Positions 19,220 through 29,460 of a stretch of DNA of 36,078 nucleotides are shown piece by piece. The stretch is from the NCBI GenBank assembly GCA_903900155.1, contig CAIUMD010000101.1, positions 1 through 36,078 on the forward strand, read 5' to 3'. Source of the stretch: an uncultured Caulobacterales bacterium (GTDB taxonomy: Bacteria > Pseudomonadota > Alphaproteobacteria > Caulobacterales > Caulobacteraceae). The notes beneath the pieces are model-generated. The model saw only the letters and a program-made list of their open reading frames with translations, was not told the origin of the DNA and made no database searches. The position numbers and the translations under genes were made by a program. Position 1 is the first letter of the stretch; each line of letters begins with the position of its first letter.

Positions 19220-19235
19220 GATCAAGCGCTTGATC
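19220..19235. promoter_or_regulatory. Perfect 16-bp palindrome between hydrolase gene and lipA
   Basis: GATCAAGCGCTTGATC is an exact palindrome in the 83-bp divergent spacer, 30 bp before the lipA ATG. It is the right size and position for a dimeric repressor operator. No regulator is identifiable from the sequence. Confidence 0.4.
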
Positions 19236-19264
19236 CTGAGGCCAAGAAGACCGATTTAGGCGCC

Positions 19265-20242
19265 ATGGCCACGGTGATCGACACGCTGAAGGCTCGCGGC
19301 TCGGAAGACCGGGCGGCGCGCCATCCCGAAAAGCAGAACCGCCCCGATACTCCGGTGCTCCGCAAACCCGACTGGCTGCGCGTACGCGCCCCGGGCTCGG
19401 GCCAGTACAACGAGACCAAGGGCATCGTGCGCGAGCACAAGCTGACTACGGTCTGCGAGGAAGCGGCCTGCCCGAACATCGGCGAGTGCTGGAGCCAGAA
19501 GCACGCGACCATGATGATCATGGGCGAGATCTGCACCCGCGCCTGCGCCTTCTGCAACGTCACCACCGGCCTTCCGACCCAGCTGGACCCGGACGAGCCG
19601 CGCCGCGTGGCCGAGGCCGTCGCCAAGATGGGCCTGAAACACGTGGTCATCACCTCGGTGGACCGCGACGACCTGCTGGACGGCGGCGCCCGCCACTTCG
19701 CCGAGGTCGTGACGTCGATCCGCGCCATGTCGCCGGGCACCACTATCGAGATCCTGACGCCCGACTTTCTGCGCAAGGAAGGGGCCGAGAACGTGGTGAT
19801 CGACTCCCGTCCGGACGTCTTCAACCACAACCTCGAGACCGTGCCGCGGCTGTATCTCAAGATCCGCCCCGGCGCCCGCTACTACAACTCGTTGCGCCTG
19901 CTGGACCGCGTGAAGCAGCGCGATCCCTCCCAGTTCACCAAGTCCGGCCTGATGGTCGGCCTGGGTGAAACGAAGGAAGAGGTCATGCAGGTGATGGACG
20001 ACATGCGTTCGGCCGGCGTCGACTTCATCACCATCGGCCAGTACCTGCAGCCGACCCGCAAGCACGCGGCCATCGACCGGTTCGTGACGCCGGAAGAATT
20101 CAAGGCCTATGAGGCGATCGCCCGAGCCAAGGGCTTCCTGATGGTCTCGTCCAGCCCGTTGACCCGCTCGTCGCACCACGCGGGCGAGGACTTCGCCAAG
20201 CTGCAGGCCGCCCGCCGCGCCCTCGACGCCCGCACGGTGTAA
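19265..20242 (+). CDS. lipA: Lipoyl synthase
   Basis: LipA is a radical SAM enzyme that inserts two sulfurs into protein-bound octanoyl groups to make the lipoyl cofactor of E2 and related proteins. The 325-residue protein has both iron-sulfur motifs: the auxiliary cluster C64-x4-C69-x5-C75 and the SAM cluster C90-x3-C94-x2-C97. It also carries the conserved C-terminal segment [15 protein letters not shown], whose RSS motif supplies a serine ligand to the auxiliary cluster. The frame is open upstream, but the ATG at 19265 ([12 protein letters not shown]) gives the usual Caulobacter-type start. It lies 3.2 kb from the pyruvate dehydrogenase cluster whose lipoyl domains it serves, and is followed after four bases by a START-domain gene. 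Confidence 0.97.
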   Translation: MATVIDTLKARGSEDRAARHPEKQNRPDTPVLRKPDWLRVRAPGSGQYNETKGIVREHKLTTVCEEAACPNIGECWSQKHATMMIMGEICTRACAFCNVTTGLPTQLDPDEPRRVAEAVAKMGLKHVVITSVDRDDLLDGGARHFAEVVTSIRAMSPGTTIEILTPDFLRKEGAENVVIDSRPDVFNHNLETVPRLYLKIRPGARYYNSLRLLDRVKQRDPSQFTKSGLMVGLGETKEEVMQVMDDMRSAGVDFITIGQYLQPTRKHAAIDRFVTPEEFKAYEAIARAKGFLMVSSSPLTRSSHHAGEDFAKLQAARRALDARTV

Positions 20243-20246
20243 AGCC

Positions 20247-20699
20247 TTGCACCGTCATACGGTCACGCGCGTATTGCCGTACGCGCCCGACCAGCTGTTC
20301 GAGCTGGTCGGAGACGTCGAGGCTTATCCGAAGTTCGTGCCGTGGATCACCGCCATGCGCACCTGGAACGGTCGCGTCGACGGCGCGGTCAGCACGGTCG
20401 ACGCCGAGGCCCAGGTCGGCTTCTCGTTCCTGCGCGAAAAGTTCGCCACCCGGGTGCGCCGCGACCGCGACTCGCTGAGCATCGACGTCAGCCTGCTGTA
20501 CGGCCCTTTCAAGCGTCTCTCGAACGGCTGGCGGTTCGTCGCCGAGGGTGACGCCACCCGCGTCGAGTTCGTGATCGACTTCGCCTTCAAGGCCGCGCTG
20601 CTGGACGGGATGCTAGCGGCGAATATCGACAAGGCGGCCAATAAGCTGATCCAGTGCTTCGAGGACCGGGCCAAGCAGATCTACGGCGTCAAAGCCTAG
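20247..20699 (+). CDS. RatA/Coq10-like START domain protein
   Basis: The 150-residue protein belongs to the polyketide cyclase / Coq10 START family, variously annotated as ubiquinone-binding protein or RatA toxin. The typical opening (RVLPYAPDQLFELVGDVEAYPKFVPW) and the ending helix with a C-FEDRA-KQIYG pattern are present. In bacteria this family is thought to assist coenzyme Q function; the RatA ribosome-association activity was described in E. coli. Translation probably starts at TTG (20247), four bases after the lipA stop, since no in-frame ATG precedes the conserved region. A perfect 10-bp hairpin (20287-20296 with 20302-20311) lies inside the early coding sequence. The 3' end overlaps the convergent gene by four bases. 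Confidence 0.88.
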   Translation: MHRHTVTRVLPYAPDQLFELVGDVEAYPKFVPWITAMRTWNGRVDGAVSTVDAEAQVGFSFLREKFATRVRRDRDSLSIDVSLLYGPFKRLSNGWRFVAEGDATRVEFVIDFAFKAALLDGMLAANIDKAANKLIQCFEDRAKQIYGVKA

Positions 20700-21811
20700 T
20701 CCTTCTTCGCCACCGCTTCCTCGATCCGCTCCTCGAAGTCGCCGAGGTTGCCGAACAGGTTCTCGATCGCGAACACCAGGCCGAACACCCGCGCGGCGTC
20801 GTCGAATTCCAACTCACGGGTCAGGCCCTGCTTGCGCAGGCCTTCGACGCAGGTCTGGAAGGTCTGGTGGACCTCGGCGAAGGCCACGCGGTCGGGGCGC
20901 GCGCCGCCGGCCAGCAGGTCGGCCGTGCCACGCAGGAACTTGGCGCTGGCCTCCAGCATGTCGGCGGCGGCGGGCGCCAGGGCTTCGGCGGGCAGGGGCT
21001 CATGCAAGGCGCGACCGACCATCACCGTATCATTGCGCAGCCGCCAGAGCGTGCGGGGCAGGGCCTCGGATACCGAGCGGTCGGAGAGCTTGCTGGCGCT
21101 CTCGCGATCGGCCTCGGTCATGCCGGCTTGCAGCTTGGCCAGCGCCGCGCGCAGGTCGTCCTGGGCTTTGAGATAATCCGTCGGGCCGGGCGTGCCGCGC
21201 AGGGCCAGGACGTGGCTGTCCAGGATATGCGCCTGGAGCCCGGCGATCTTCTGGACGCTGGAGACGACCGAGGCGTGGGCGCGGGCCGGGAAGATCAGCA
21301 GGGTGGCGGCGACGCCGACGACGCTGCCGACGGTGATCTCGGCCACCCGCAGGCCGGCGGCCAGCAGCGGGTCCATGTGCGTGGTCGTGCCGATCAGCAT
21401 GATCACGGCGGTGACCGGCGCCACCTTCAGCGACGGCCGCACCGCGACCAGGAAGGCCAGCAGGGCAACGGTCACGCACAGAATGATGCCGCCGAACTCG
21501 GGCCAGCGGGCGTGAAGATAGGCGGCCCCGGCGCCGGCCAGCGCGCCGACCACCGTGCCGATGAACCGCTCCATCGAGGCGGTGATGGTCGCGCCCAGGC
21601 TGGACTGCACCACGATCACGGCGGTGAACACGGCCCAATAGCCTTGCGGCAGGCGCAGCAGCGTCGCGATCGCGAAGGCCGCGCCAACGGCGGCCGAGAC
21701 GCGGATGGCGTGGCGGATCTCGGTCTTGCGAGCGGCCGCAGCCTTCAGCGCCTTTTGCGAAAGACCGACGCCGGCGAAGCGTCTCCAGTCGCTGGGCGCG
21801 GTCTGCGGCAT
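20696..21811 (-). CDS. FUSC family (aromatic acid exporter-like) membrane protein
   Basis: The 371-residue protein has about six hydrophobic segments between residues 35 and 175, including the family-typical QGYWAVFTAVIVVQSSLGATI and RFIGTVVGALAGAGAAY sequences. A soluble, largely helical cytoplasmic domain follows (about 180-371). This is the layout of half-size FUSC/YccS-type proteins, some of which export aromatic acids or fusaric acid. The substrate is unknown here. It starts one base after the stop codon of the CinA-like gene, so the two are almost certainly co-transcribed. Confidence 0.85.
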   Translation of the reverse strand: MPQTAPSDWRRFAGVGLSQKALKAAAARKTEIRHAIRVSAAVGAAFAIATLLRLPQGYWAVFTAVIVVQSSLGATITASMERFIGTVVGALAGAGAAYLHARWPEFGGIILCVTVALLAFLVAVRPSLKVAPVTAVIMLIGTTTHMDPLLAAGLRVAEITVGSVVGVAATLLIFPARAHASVVSSVQKIAGLQAHILDSHVLALRGTPGPTDYLKAQDDLRAALAKLQAGMTEADRESASKLSDRSVSEALPRTLWRLRNDTVMVGRALHEPLPAEALAPAAADMLEASAKFLRGTADLLAGGARPDRVAFAEVHQTFQTCVEGLRKQGLTRELEFDDAARVFGLVFAIENLFGNLGDFEERIEEAVAKKD

Positions 21812-21812
21812 C

Positions 21813-22304
21813 TTAAGCGACCGCCTCGCGCAGCATTTCCAGCGCCGTCCGCACCGCCGCCAGCTGCACGGCCTCGCGGGTCTCGCCGTCGAAGCGTTCG
21901 TGCAGGTGGACGACCGAGCGGTTGGCGCGGGCGACGGCGAAGTGGACGGTGCCGATCGGTTTCATCGGCGTACCGCCGCCCGGGCCGGCGATGCCGGTGA
22001 TGGCCACGGCGACGTGACCGTTGCTCTCTTGTAGCGCGCCCTCGGCCATCATCCGCGCGACGGGCTCGGAGACCGCGCCGTGGTCGGCGATCAGGTCGCC
22101 GGGCACGCCCAACATCTCAGACTTGGCGCGGTTGGTGTAGGTGACGAAGCCGCGTTCGAAGACATCGGACGCGCCGGAGATCGAGCAGATCGCGCCGGCC
22201 ACCAGCCCGCCGGTGCAGCTCTCGGCCGCCACCAGGCGCAGCGACTTGCCGCGCGCCTCGTCGATTAGCAGCCGGGCCAGGGTCTGGATTTCCAGCGGGA
22301 ACAT
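21813..22304 (-). CDS. pncC: CinA C-terminal-type nicotinamide-nucleotide amidohydrolase
   Basis: The 163-residue protein is the stand-alone CinA C-terminal domain. It shows AAESCTGGLVAGAICSISGAS with the catalytic serine region, a YTNRAKSEMLGV segment, GAVSEPVARMMAEGA and AITGIAGPGGGTPMKPIGTV. Members deamidate nicotinamide mononucleotide to nicotinic acid mononucleotide in NAD recycling. The E. coli homologue is PncC (YgaD). The N-terminal CinA domain is absent, which is normal for this form. The ATG at 22304 is preferred to the TTG immediately before it. IspDF lies 34 bp upstream on the same strand and the FUSC gene follows directly, suggesting one operon. Confidence 0.92.
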   Translation of the reverse strand: MFPLEIQTLARLLIDEARGKSLRLVAAESCTGGLVAGAICSISGASDVFERGFVTYTNRAKSEMLGVPGDLIADHGAVSEPVARMMAEGALQESNGHVAVAITGIAGPGGGTPMKPIGTVHFAVARANRSVVHLHERFDGETREAVQLAAVRTALEMLREAVA

Positions 22305-22337
22305 CAAAGCCTCCGGATTCGCCTTACCTTAGCCCGT

Positions 22338-23486
22338 TCAAGCCGGGGTCTCGACCGCCACGACGGCTGAAGCCGCTAGGCCTTCGCCGCGACCAGTGAA
22401 GCCCATCTTCTCGGTCGTGGTCGCCTTGACGCTGACCCGGTCGAGCGGGAGGTCAAGGATCTGAGCCAACCGCTCACGCATCGCCTGGCGGTGCGGTTTG
22501 ATCTTGGGGCGCTCGCAGATCAGGGTCACGTCGACATTGACGATCGAGCCGCCCTTGGCGGCGACCAGCTGCGCGGCGTGAATCAGGAACTGGTCCGAGG
22601 CCGCGCCCTTCCATTTCGGATCGGTCGGCGGGAAGTGGTCGCCGATGTCGCCTTCGCCGATGGCGCCCAGGATCGCGTCGGTCAGGGCGTGCAGGCCGGC
22701 GTCGGCGTCGGAGTGGCCGATCAGGGTCTCATCGTGCTTGATGGCCACGCCGCACAGCCAGACCTCCTCGCCCGGCCCCCAGCGGTGGGCGTCGAAGCCC
22801 TGGCCGACTCGGGTGATGCGCGCGGCGCCGGCGAGCCGTTCGGCCATGGCGAAGTCCTCGGGATAGGTGAGTTTCATCAAAAGCGGATCGCCCGGCGCGA
22901 TGGCCACACGGCCGCCGGCGGCCTCCACCACCTGGGCGTCGTCGGTCGGCTCGCCATCGGTCCAGGCGGCATAGGCGGCCAGCAATGTGTCGCGACGCGC
23001 GGCCTGCGGGGTCTGGGCGCGCCAGAGATGGTCGCGAGACGTGGTCGTCGGGTTCTGGCCCGGCTCGGCGCGCTTCAGCGTATCGGCGACGGGCAGGGCG
23101 GGCAGGACGGCGTCGGCGGTTTCCAGCGCCTTCAGCACGGCCTGAATGGTCGCGCCGGTCAGGAAGGGCCGGGCTGCGTCGTGGATCAGGACGGGTTCGT
23201 CGCCAGGGCGGTGGGCGAGGGCGGCCAGACCTGACTGCACCGACAGCGCGCGAGTCGCGCCGCCCGGAGCCACGCGCCAGCCGGGCAGGCCCGCGAGAAC
23301 CTCGGTCAGCGCTTTTTCGCCATCCTGTGTCGTTACGATGACAATGTCCGCCGCCCCGCCCGCTAAGAAGGCTTCGACCGACCAGCGAAGGGCCGGTTTG
23401 CCGGCCACGGGCCGCCATTGCTTGGCCTGGCCGGGTCCGGCGCGGGTTCCCGAGCCAGCGGCGACGATCACGGCGGAGAAGGTCAT
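22338..23486 (-). CDS. ispDF: Bifunctional IspD/IspF isoprenoid synthesis enzyme
   Basis: The 382-residue protein fuses two steps of the MEP pathway to isoprenoid precursors. Residues 1 to about 220 are the 2-C-methyl-D-erythritol 4-phosphate cytidylyltransferase, with the nucleotide-binding start AAGSGTRAGPGQAKQW and the HDAARPF motif. Residues about 225-382 are the 2,4-cyclodiphosphate synthase, with the zinc ligands D232 and H234 (GQGFDAHRW) and H258 (GHSDADAGLHALTDAILG). IspDF fusions are typical of alphaproteobacteria and some epsilonproteobacteria. It diverges from dusB across 100 bp. Confidence 0.97.
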   Translation of the reverse strand: MTFSAVIVAAGSGTRAGPGQAKQWRPVAGKPALRWSVEAFLAGGAADIVIVTTQDGEKALTEVLAGLPGWRVAPGGATRALSVQSGLAALAHRPGDEPVLIHDAARPFLTGATIQAVLKALETADAVLPALPVADTLKRAEPGQNPTTTSRDHLWRAQTPQAARRDTLLAAYAAWTDGEPTDDAQVVEAAGGRVAIAPGDPLLMKLTYPEDFAMAERLAGAARITRVGQGFDAHRWGPGEEVWLCGVAIKHDETLIGHSDADAGLHALTDAILGAIGEGDIGDHFPPTDPKWKGAASDQFLIHAAQLVAAKGGSIVNVDVTLICERPKIKPHRQAMRERLAQILDLPLDRVSVKATTTEKMGFTGRGEGLAASAVVAVETPA

Positions 23487-23586
23487 GGCGGCTGTTTAGT
23501 CCGGTGGCCGGCGATGTCCAGTCGAAGCGGGCTTTACGGCGCCGCAACATTATGCCTAAAAAGATAGCTACGGGGATGATCACAAA
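23487..23586. promoter_or_regulatory. Divergent ispDF / dusB promoter region
   Basis: This 100-bp gap must supply promoters for ispDF leftward and for the dusB-ntr block rightward. An AT-rich stretch at 23548-23572 lies close to the dusB start. TTACGG followed 17 bp later by TAAAAA is a weak sigma-70-like match for dusB. There is no GANTC site. Confidence 0.3.
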
Positions 23587-24594
23587 ATGAGCAACATGCT
23601 CGAGGTCGGCGGGGTCGAAGTTCCCGGTCGGGTGTGGATTGCACCCATGACCGGGGTTTCGGACCTGCCCTTCAGGGAAACGGCCACGGCGCTCGGCGCG
23701 CCTTATGTGGCGACGGAAATGGTGGCCAGCGCGGAATTCGCGAAGGGGCGGCCCGACGTCGTACGGCGCGCAGCCGTTGGCGAAGGCCTGCCGCTGACGG
23801 TGATCCAGTTGGTCGGCCGTGACATCGATTTCATGGCCCAGGGCGCACGCATGGCCCAGGACGCCGGCGCCCAGATCGTCGACCTGAATTTCGGCTGCCC
23901 CGCCAAGGAAGTGACCAAGGGCGTGGCCTGCGGCTCGGCCCTGATGCGCGAGCCGGAGCTGGCCGAAGCCCTGGTCGCCGCCGCCGTCGAGGCCGTCGAC
24001 ATTCCGGTGACGGTGAAGATGCGCCTGGGCTGGGACGTCGACTGCCTGAACGCGCCCGACATCGCCCGCCGCGCCGAGGCCGTCGGGGCCAAGGCGATCA
24101 CGGTGCACGGTCGCACCCGCAACCAGTTCTACAAGGGCGTCGCCGACTGGACCGCCGTGGCGGCGGTGAAGAAGGCCGTTTCGGTGCCGGTCCTGGTCAA
24201 TGGCGACATCGTCGACGGCGACAGCGCCCGCCAGGCTCTGGAGCAGTCCGGCGCCGACGGCGTGATGATCGGCCGGGGCGTCTATGGCCGTCCCTGGATC
24301 GCCGGCGCCATCGAGGCTGCGCTCGAAGGCCGGGGCTTTGCCGAACCCGAGGCCGAGGAGCGCCTGGCCATCGCGCTCACCCATTTCCGACGTAGCCTCT
24401 CGTTCTATGGCGAGCGGCTGGGCCTGAAGATGTTCCGCAAGCACCTGGCCTCGTACATCGAGGCCGCGCCCTGGCCGGAAACGGCCGAGGCCCGACGGGC
24501 GGCTCGCGCGGACCTGTGCCGCCTTGAAGATCCCGCCGCCGTGGAGATCGCCCTGCGCGACCTGTGGCTGGCGGGCGGGAGATTAGCCGCATGA
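23587..24594 (+). CDS. dusB: tRNA-dihydrouridine synthase (DusB/NifR3)
   Basis: DusB reduces specific uridines of tRNA to dihydrouridine using FMN and NADPH. The 335-residue protein has the TIM-barrel start WIAPMTGVSDLPFR, the catalytic cysteine C104 in NFGCPAKEVTKGVACGSALM, and the phosphate-binding GADGVMIGRGVYGRPW segment. The old name nifR3 reflects its place upstream of ntrB in many alphaproteobacteria, as here. The ntrB ATG overlaps its TGA stop (ATGA), indicating translational coupling and a shared transcript. Confidence 0.96.
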   Translation: MSNMLEVGGVEVPGRVWIAPMTGVSDLPFRETATALGAPYVATEMVASAEFAKGRPDVVRRAAVGEGLPLTVIQLVGRDIDFMAQGARMAQDAGAQIVDLNFGCPAKEVTKGVACGSALMREPELAEALVAAAVEAVDIPVTVKMRLGWDVDCLNAPDIARRAEAVGAKAITVHGRTRNQFYKGVADWTAVAAVKKAVSVPVLVNGDIVDGDSARQALEQSGADGVMIGRGVYGRPWIAGAIEAALEGRGFAEPEAEERLAIALTHFRRSLSFYGERLGLKMFRKHLASYIEAAPWPETAEARRAARADLCRLEDPAAVEIALRDLWLAGGRLAA

Positions 24595-25706
24595 CCGACC
24601 GCGCTCGCGTCCTGGGAGGGGTTACGCCCGACGCCCTGAAGGCCGCCGCCTTCGACCTCAGCCCCGAACCGGCCCTCGTGGTCGATCGCGACGGCGGGCT
24701 GGTGGCGGTCAACGAAGCTGCTGAGGCCCTGTTCGGCCACGGCCTGTCGCTGCTGGCGCGTGGTCGTTTCCGCGCGGCGCTGCCGCCGGGCTCGGTGTTG
24801 GTCTCGCTGCTGGACCGCGCGATCACCGAGGGCGCCCTGGTCCGTGAGCACGGCGTCGAGGTCAATCTGTTCGGCCAACCGCCGTTCGAGGCCGACGGCG
24901 CCGCAGCGCCCCTGGGCGATGGCTCGGTGCTGCTGACCCTGCACGTCAAGGGCGTCCTGGGCGTGGATCGCGGCGCGGACGCCGCCGGCCTGCGCTCGGT
25001 CGTGGGGCTGGGCAAGATGCTGGCCCACGAGATCAAGAACCCGCTGGCCGGCATCCGTGGCGCGGCGCAACTGCTGAAGACCGGCGCCAGCGCCGTCGAC
25101 CAGCCGCTGGCCCAGCTGATCGTCGACGAGACGGATCGCATCCGCCGCCTGGTCGACCGCATGGAGGCCTTCTCCGATGAGGTCCCGACCCCGCGCGAGC
25201 CGGTCAATATCCACCAGGTGCTGGACCGCGTCCGGGCCCTGGTCGCCAACGGCGTGGCCGACGGCCTGCAGCTGAAGGAAAGCTACGATCCCTCGCTGCC
25301 GCCGGTCTGGGGCGACGAGGATCACCTGATCCAGATCTTCCTGAACCTGACCAAGAACGCCGCCGAGGCCGCCCATATGCGCGGCGACGATCGCGGCGTG
25401 ATCTCGATCCACACCGCCTGGCGTCCGGGCGTGCGGGTGCGCGGCGCCAACGGCAAGGCCGCCAGCGGCGCGCCGATCGAGGTCAAGGTGATCGACAACG
25501 GTCCCGGCGTGCCGGCCAGCCTGCGCGACCACCTGTTCCAGCCGTTCGTCACCACCAAGGCCAACGGCACGGGTTTGGGCCTGGCCCTGGTCACCAAGCT
25601 GGTCACCGCCCACGGCGGCCTGATCGATTTCGAGTCCGAGCCCGGTCGCACCGTGTTCCGCGTGCTGCTGCCGGTCGCGCCTGATACCCTTTCCGGAGAC
25701 GCCTGA
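24591..25706 (+). CDS. ntrB: Nitrogen regulation sensor histidine kinase NtrB
   Basis: NtrB is a cytoplasmic kinase/phosphatase that controls NtrC in response to nitrogen status through PII proteins. The 371-residue protein has an N-terminal PAS-like domain (about 18-120), the phosphoacceptor H146 in [19 protein letters not shown], and a C-terminal ATPase domain with [17 protein letters not shown] and GTGLGLALV motifs. The frame is open nine codons upstream, but the ATG overlapping the dusB stop is the natural start. ntrC follows two bases after the stop. No membrane segment is present, as expected for NtrB. Confidence 0.96.
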   Translation: MTDRARVLGGVTPDALKAAAFDLSPEPALVVDRDGGLVAVNEAAEALFGHGLSLLARGRFRAALPPGSVLVSLLDRAITEGALVREHGVEVNLFGQPPFEADGAAAPLGDGSVLLTLHVKGVLGVDRGADAAGLRSVVGLGKMLAHEIKNPLAGIRGAAQLLKTGASAVDQPLAQLIVDETDRIRRLVDRMEAFSDEVPTPREPVNIHQVLDRVRALVANGVADGLQLKESYDPSLPPVWGDEDHLIQIFLNLTKNAAEAAHMRGDDRGVISIHTAWRPGVRVRGANGKAASGAPIEVKVIDNGPGVPASLRDHLFQPFVTTKANGTGLGLALVTKLVTAHGGLIDFESEPGRTVFRVLLPVAPDTLSGDA

Positions 25707-25708
25707 GC

Positions 25709-27130
<1,422 letters not shown>

Positions 27131-27170
27131 CGCATGCACGCTGAAGCTTTATCAGCACATAGCTGTTGAA

Positions 27171-27191
27171 TTTAGGACACACGCTCCTAAA
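27171..27191 (+). promoter_or_regulatory. Inverted repeat upstream of ntrY
   Basis: TTTAGGA (27171-27177) and TCCTAAA (27185-27191) form a 7-bp inverted repeat with a 7-bp spacer, in the 71-bp gap between ntrC and ntrY and 10 bp before the ntrY ATG. It could be a regulator binding site or a leader hairpin affecting translation. The AT-rich arms stand out from the GC-rich surroundings. Confidence 0.4.
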
Positions 27192-27201
27192 CTCCCCGGC
27201 G

Positions 27202-29460
27202 ATGGCTTCAGTGGCTTACGCGACGGGATCGGAGAGCCCGCCAACTCGGTTCAGCCGGGCCTGGTGGCGCGAGATTCTGCGGTCGCGCTACCTGATCGGT
27301 GGGGGCTATGCGCTGGCGGTGATCCTCACCGTCGCGGGCGTCGCCCTGGCCTCGTCGCCGCCCCGGAACGATTCGATCAGCACCGCCTCCACCGTCATCC
27401 TGGTGGTGCTGAGCTTCAACCTGGTGCTGATCCTGGGCGTGGCCACCGTGGTGGGCCTGCGCCTCTATGACCTGATCGATTCCCGAGCCAGCGACGCCGG
27501 CGCCCGGCTGCACCTGCGCTTCGTCGGCCTGTTCTCGCTGGCGGCCGTGGCCCCGGCGGTGATCGTGGCGCTGTTCTTCGGCGTGCTGGTCAACCGGGGC
27601 GTCGATGGCTGGTTCAGCCAGCGGGTCCAGACCGTGGTCGGCAACTCGGCCAAGGTCGCCAACTCGTATGTCGAGCAGCAGACCCGCTACATCTCCGAAC
27701 ATATCGGCCCCATGGCCGCCGAGGTGAACCGCGCCGCGCCGGCCCTGGAGCAACAGCCGGTCGCCTTCGGTCATTACCTGGCCGAACAGACCAAGGACGC
27801 GGGCTTTGCCGCCGCCTACGTGCTGGACCGCGACGGCCGCATTCTTGCCCGGGCGGAGATCGGCGAGACGCTGCCGTTCCTGGCGCCGCCGCCCTCCAGC
27901 TTCGCGGCCACCGACAACGGCGAGGTCACCGCCCAGCGCTTCGTATCCGGTGACCTCTTCAGGGCGCTGTACAAGCTGAACGCCTTTCCCGACGCCTACC
28001 TCTATGTGGTCCGTCCCATCGAGAAGGGCATCCTGACCCACTTGATCGAGACCCAGGACGCCCTGGTCGCCTATCGCGACGCCGAGCGCAGCCGCGGCCG
28101 GATTCAGGCGATCTTCGGGCTCAGCTATCTGGAGACGGCGCTCCTGGTGCTGGTCGCCGCCATCTGGGTCGGCATCGCCGCCGCCAACTCGATCGCCGGT
28201 CCGGTGGCCGGGCTGGTCGAGGCGGCGGGCCGCGTGTCCGGCGGCGACCTGGACGCCCGGGTCGAGGTCGATACGGGCCCGGAAGAGATCCGTGCGCTCT
28301 CCAACGCCTTCAACATGATGACCAGCGAGCTGCAACTTCAGCAGGCTGCGCTGAGAACCGCCAGCCTGGACGCCGAGAGCCGACGCCTGTTCATCGAGAC
28401 GGTGCTGTCGGGCGTCAGCGCTGGCGTCGTCAGCCTGGACGAGCGCGGCAAGGTCTCGGCCGTGAACCGCCGGGCGGTGACCTTGCTGGGGCTGCCCGAC
28501 GACGCCCTGGGCGTGGATCTGGTCCATCTGGCCCCGGAGTTCGAGACGGTGATGGAAGCGCTCCAGGAGAGCCGTCCCGACACCGACGTCGAGGTCGACA
28601 TCATGCGCGAGGGCGAGACCCGCCGCCTGCGGGTCCGCGCCGCCGGTCACGTGGCAGAGGGCCTGGTTTTGACCTTCGACGACATCACGCGCCTGATGGC
28701 CGCCCAGCGCAATGCCGCATGGAAGGACGTGGCGCGCCGTATCGCCCACGAAATCAAGAACCCGCTGACCCCAATCCAGCTGTCGGCCGAGCGCCTGCGC
28801 CGCAAGTACCGCAAGGACATCGCCAGCGACCTGGAGACCTTCGATCGCTGCACCGACACGATCATCCGCCAGGTCGGCGACATCGGTCGGATGGTCGACG
28901 AGTTCTCGGCCTTTGCCCGGATGCCCGCGCCGCGCTTTGAACCGGCCAACCTGACAGAGATGCTGCGCCAGGCGGTGTTCGCCCAGCGCTTCCAGGACGC
29001 CGAGATCGAGGTGAAGCTGGAAGAGCCGGGCGAGGGCGATGTCTGGATCACCTGCGACCAGCGGATGATCGGCCAGGCCCTGACCAATATCCTGAAGAAC
29101 GCCGGCGAGGCGGTCGGCGGGCGGCGGGCCCTGGAGCCTGAGTTGCCGGGCCGGATCACCGCGACCCTGACCTCGGACGCCGACGACCTGTGCGTGACGA
29201 TCGAGGACAATGGCGTAGGTCTGCCGGCAAAGGACCGTGACCGACTCACCGAACCCTATGTGACGACCCGTGAGAAGGGGACGGGCCTCGGCCTGGCCAT
29301 CGTCAAGCGGATCATGGAGGACCACGGCGGCAGCCTGGCCCTGATCGACGCACGCGCGCTCCCTGGAGCGCGCGTGATCCTGAAGTTTCCGACGACCGCG
29401 AGACTGCACGCCGCGGTCCCAAGCAGCGCGGACCAAAGTGGCGTTGAGGAGATGATATGA
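27202..29460 (+). CDS. ntrY: Transmembrane nitrogen sensor histidine kinase NtrY
   Basis: NtrY is the membrane sensor partner of NtrX, linked in alphaproteobacteria to nitrogen, redox and envelope control. From the ATG at 27202 the protein has 752 residues. Several N-terminal transmembrane helices (about 32-52, 64-88, 108-130) precede an extracytoplasmic sensing region (about 132-305) and a further helix (about 310-335). A HAMP domain follows, then a PAS domain (about 395-500), the phosphoacceptor H516 ([21 protein letters not shown]) and an ATPase domain (NILKNAGEAV, DNGVGLP, GTGLGLAIV). The TTG 36 bases upstream is less likely. Its stop overlaps the ntrX ATG (ATGA). A 12-bp inverted repeat lies near its 3' end. 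Confidence 0.95.
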   Translation: MASVAYATGSESPPTRFSRAWWREILRSRYLIGGGYALAVILTVAGVALASSPPRNDSISTASTVILVVLSFNLVLILGVATVVGLRLYDLIDSRASDAGARLHLRFVGLFSLAAVAPAVIVALFFGVLVNRGVDGWFSQRVQTVVGNSAKVANSYVEQQTRYISEHIGPMAAEVNRAAPALEQQPVAFGHYLAEQTKDAGFAAAYVLDRDGRILARAEIGETLPFLAPPPSSFAATDNGEVTAQRFVSGDLFRALYKLNAFPDAYLYVVRPIEKGILTHLIETQDALVAYRDAERSRGRIQAIFGLSYLETALLVLVAAIWVGIAAANSIAGPVAGLVEAAGRVSGGDLDARVEVDTGPEEIRALSNAFNMMTSELQLQQAALRTASLDAESRRLFIETVLSGVSAGVVSLDERGKVSAVNRRAVTLLGLPDDALGVDLVHLAPEFETVMEALQESRPDTDVEVDIMREGETRRLRVRAAGHVAEGLVLTFDDITRLMAAQRNAAWKDVARRIAHEIKNPLTPIQLSAERLRRKYRKDIASDLETFDRCTDTIIRQVGDIGRMVDEFSAFARMPAPRFEPANLTEMLRQAVFAQRFQDAEIEVKLEEPGEGDVWITCDQRMIGQALTNILKNAGEAVGGRRALEPELPGRITATLTSDADDLCVTIEDNGVGLPAKDRDRLTEPYVTTREKGTGLGLAIVKRIMEDHGGSLALIDARALPGARVILKFPTTARLHAAVPSSADQSGVEEMI
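29351..29376 (+). repeat. Perfect 12-bp inverted repeat inside the ntrY 3' end
   Basis: CACGCGCGCTCC (29351-29362) and GGAGCGCGCGTG (29365-29376) are exact complements with two bases between them, so the stem closes with a four-base loop. It lies about 80 bp before the ntrX start. It could affect ntrX expression or mRNA stability, but high GC content makes chance pairing possible. Confidence 0.5.
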
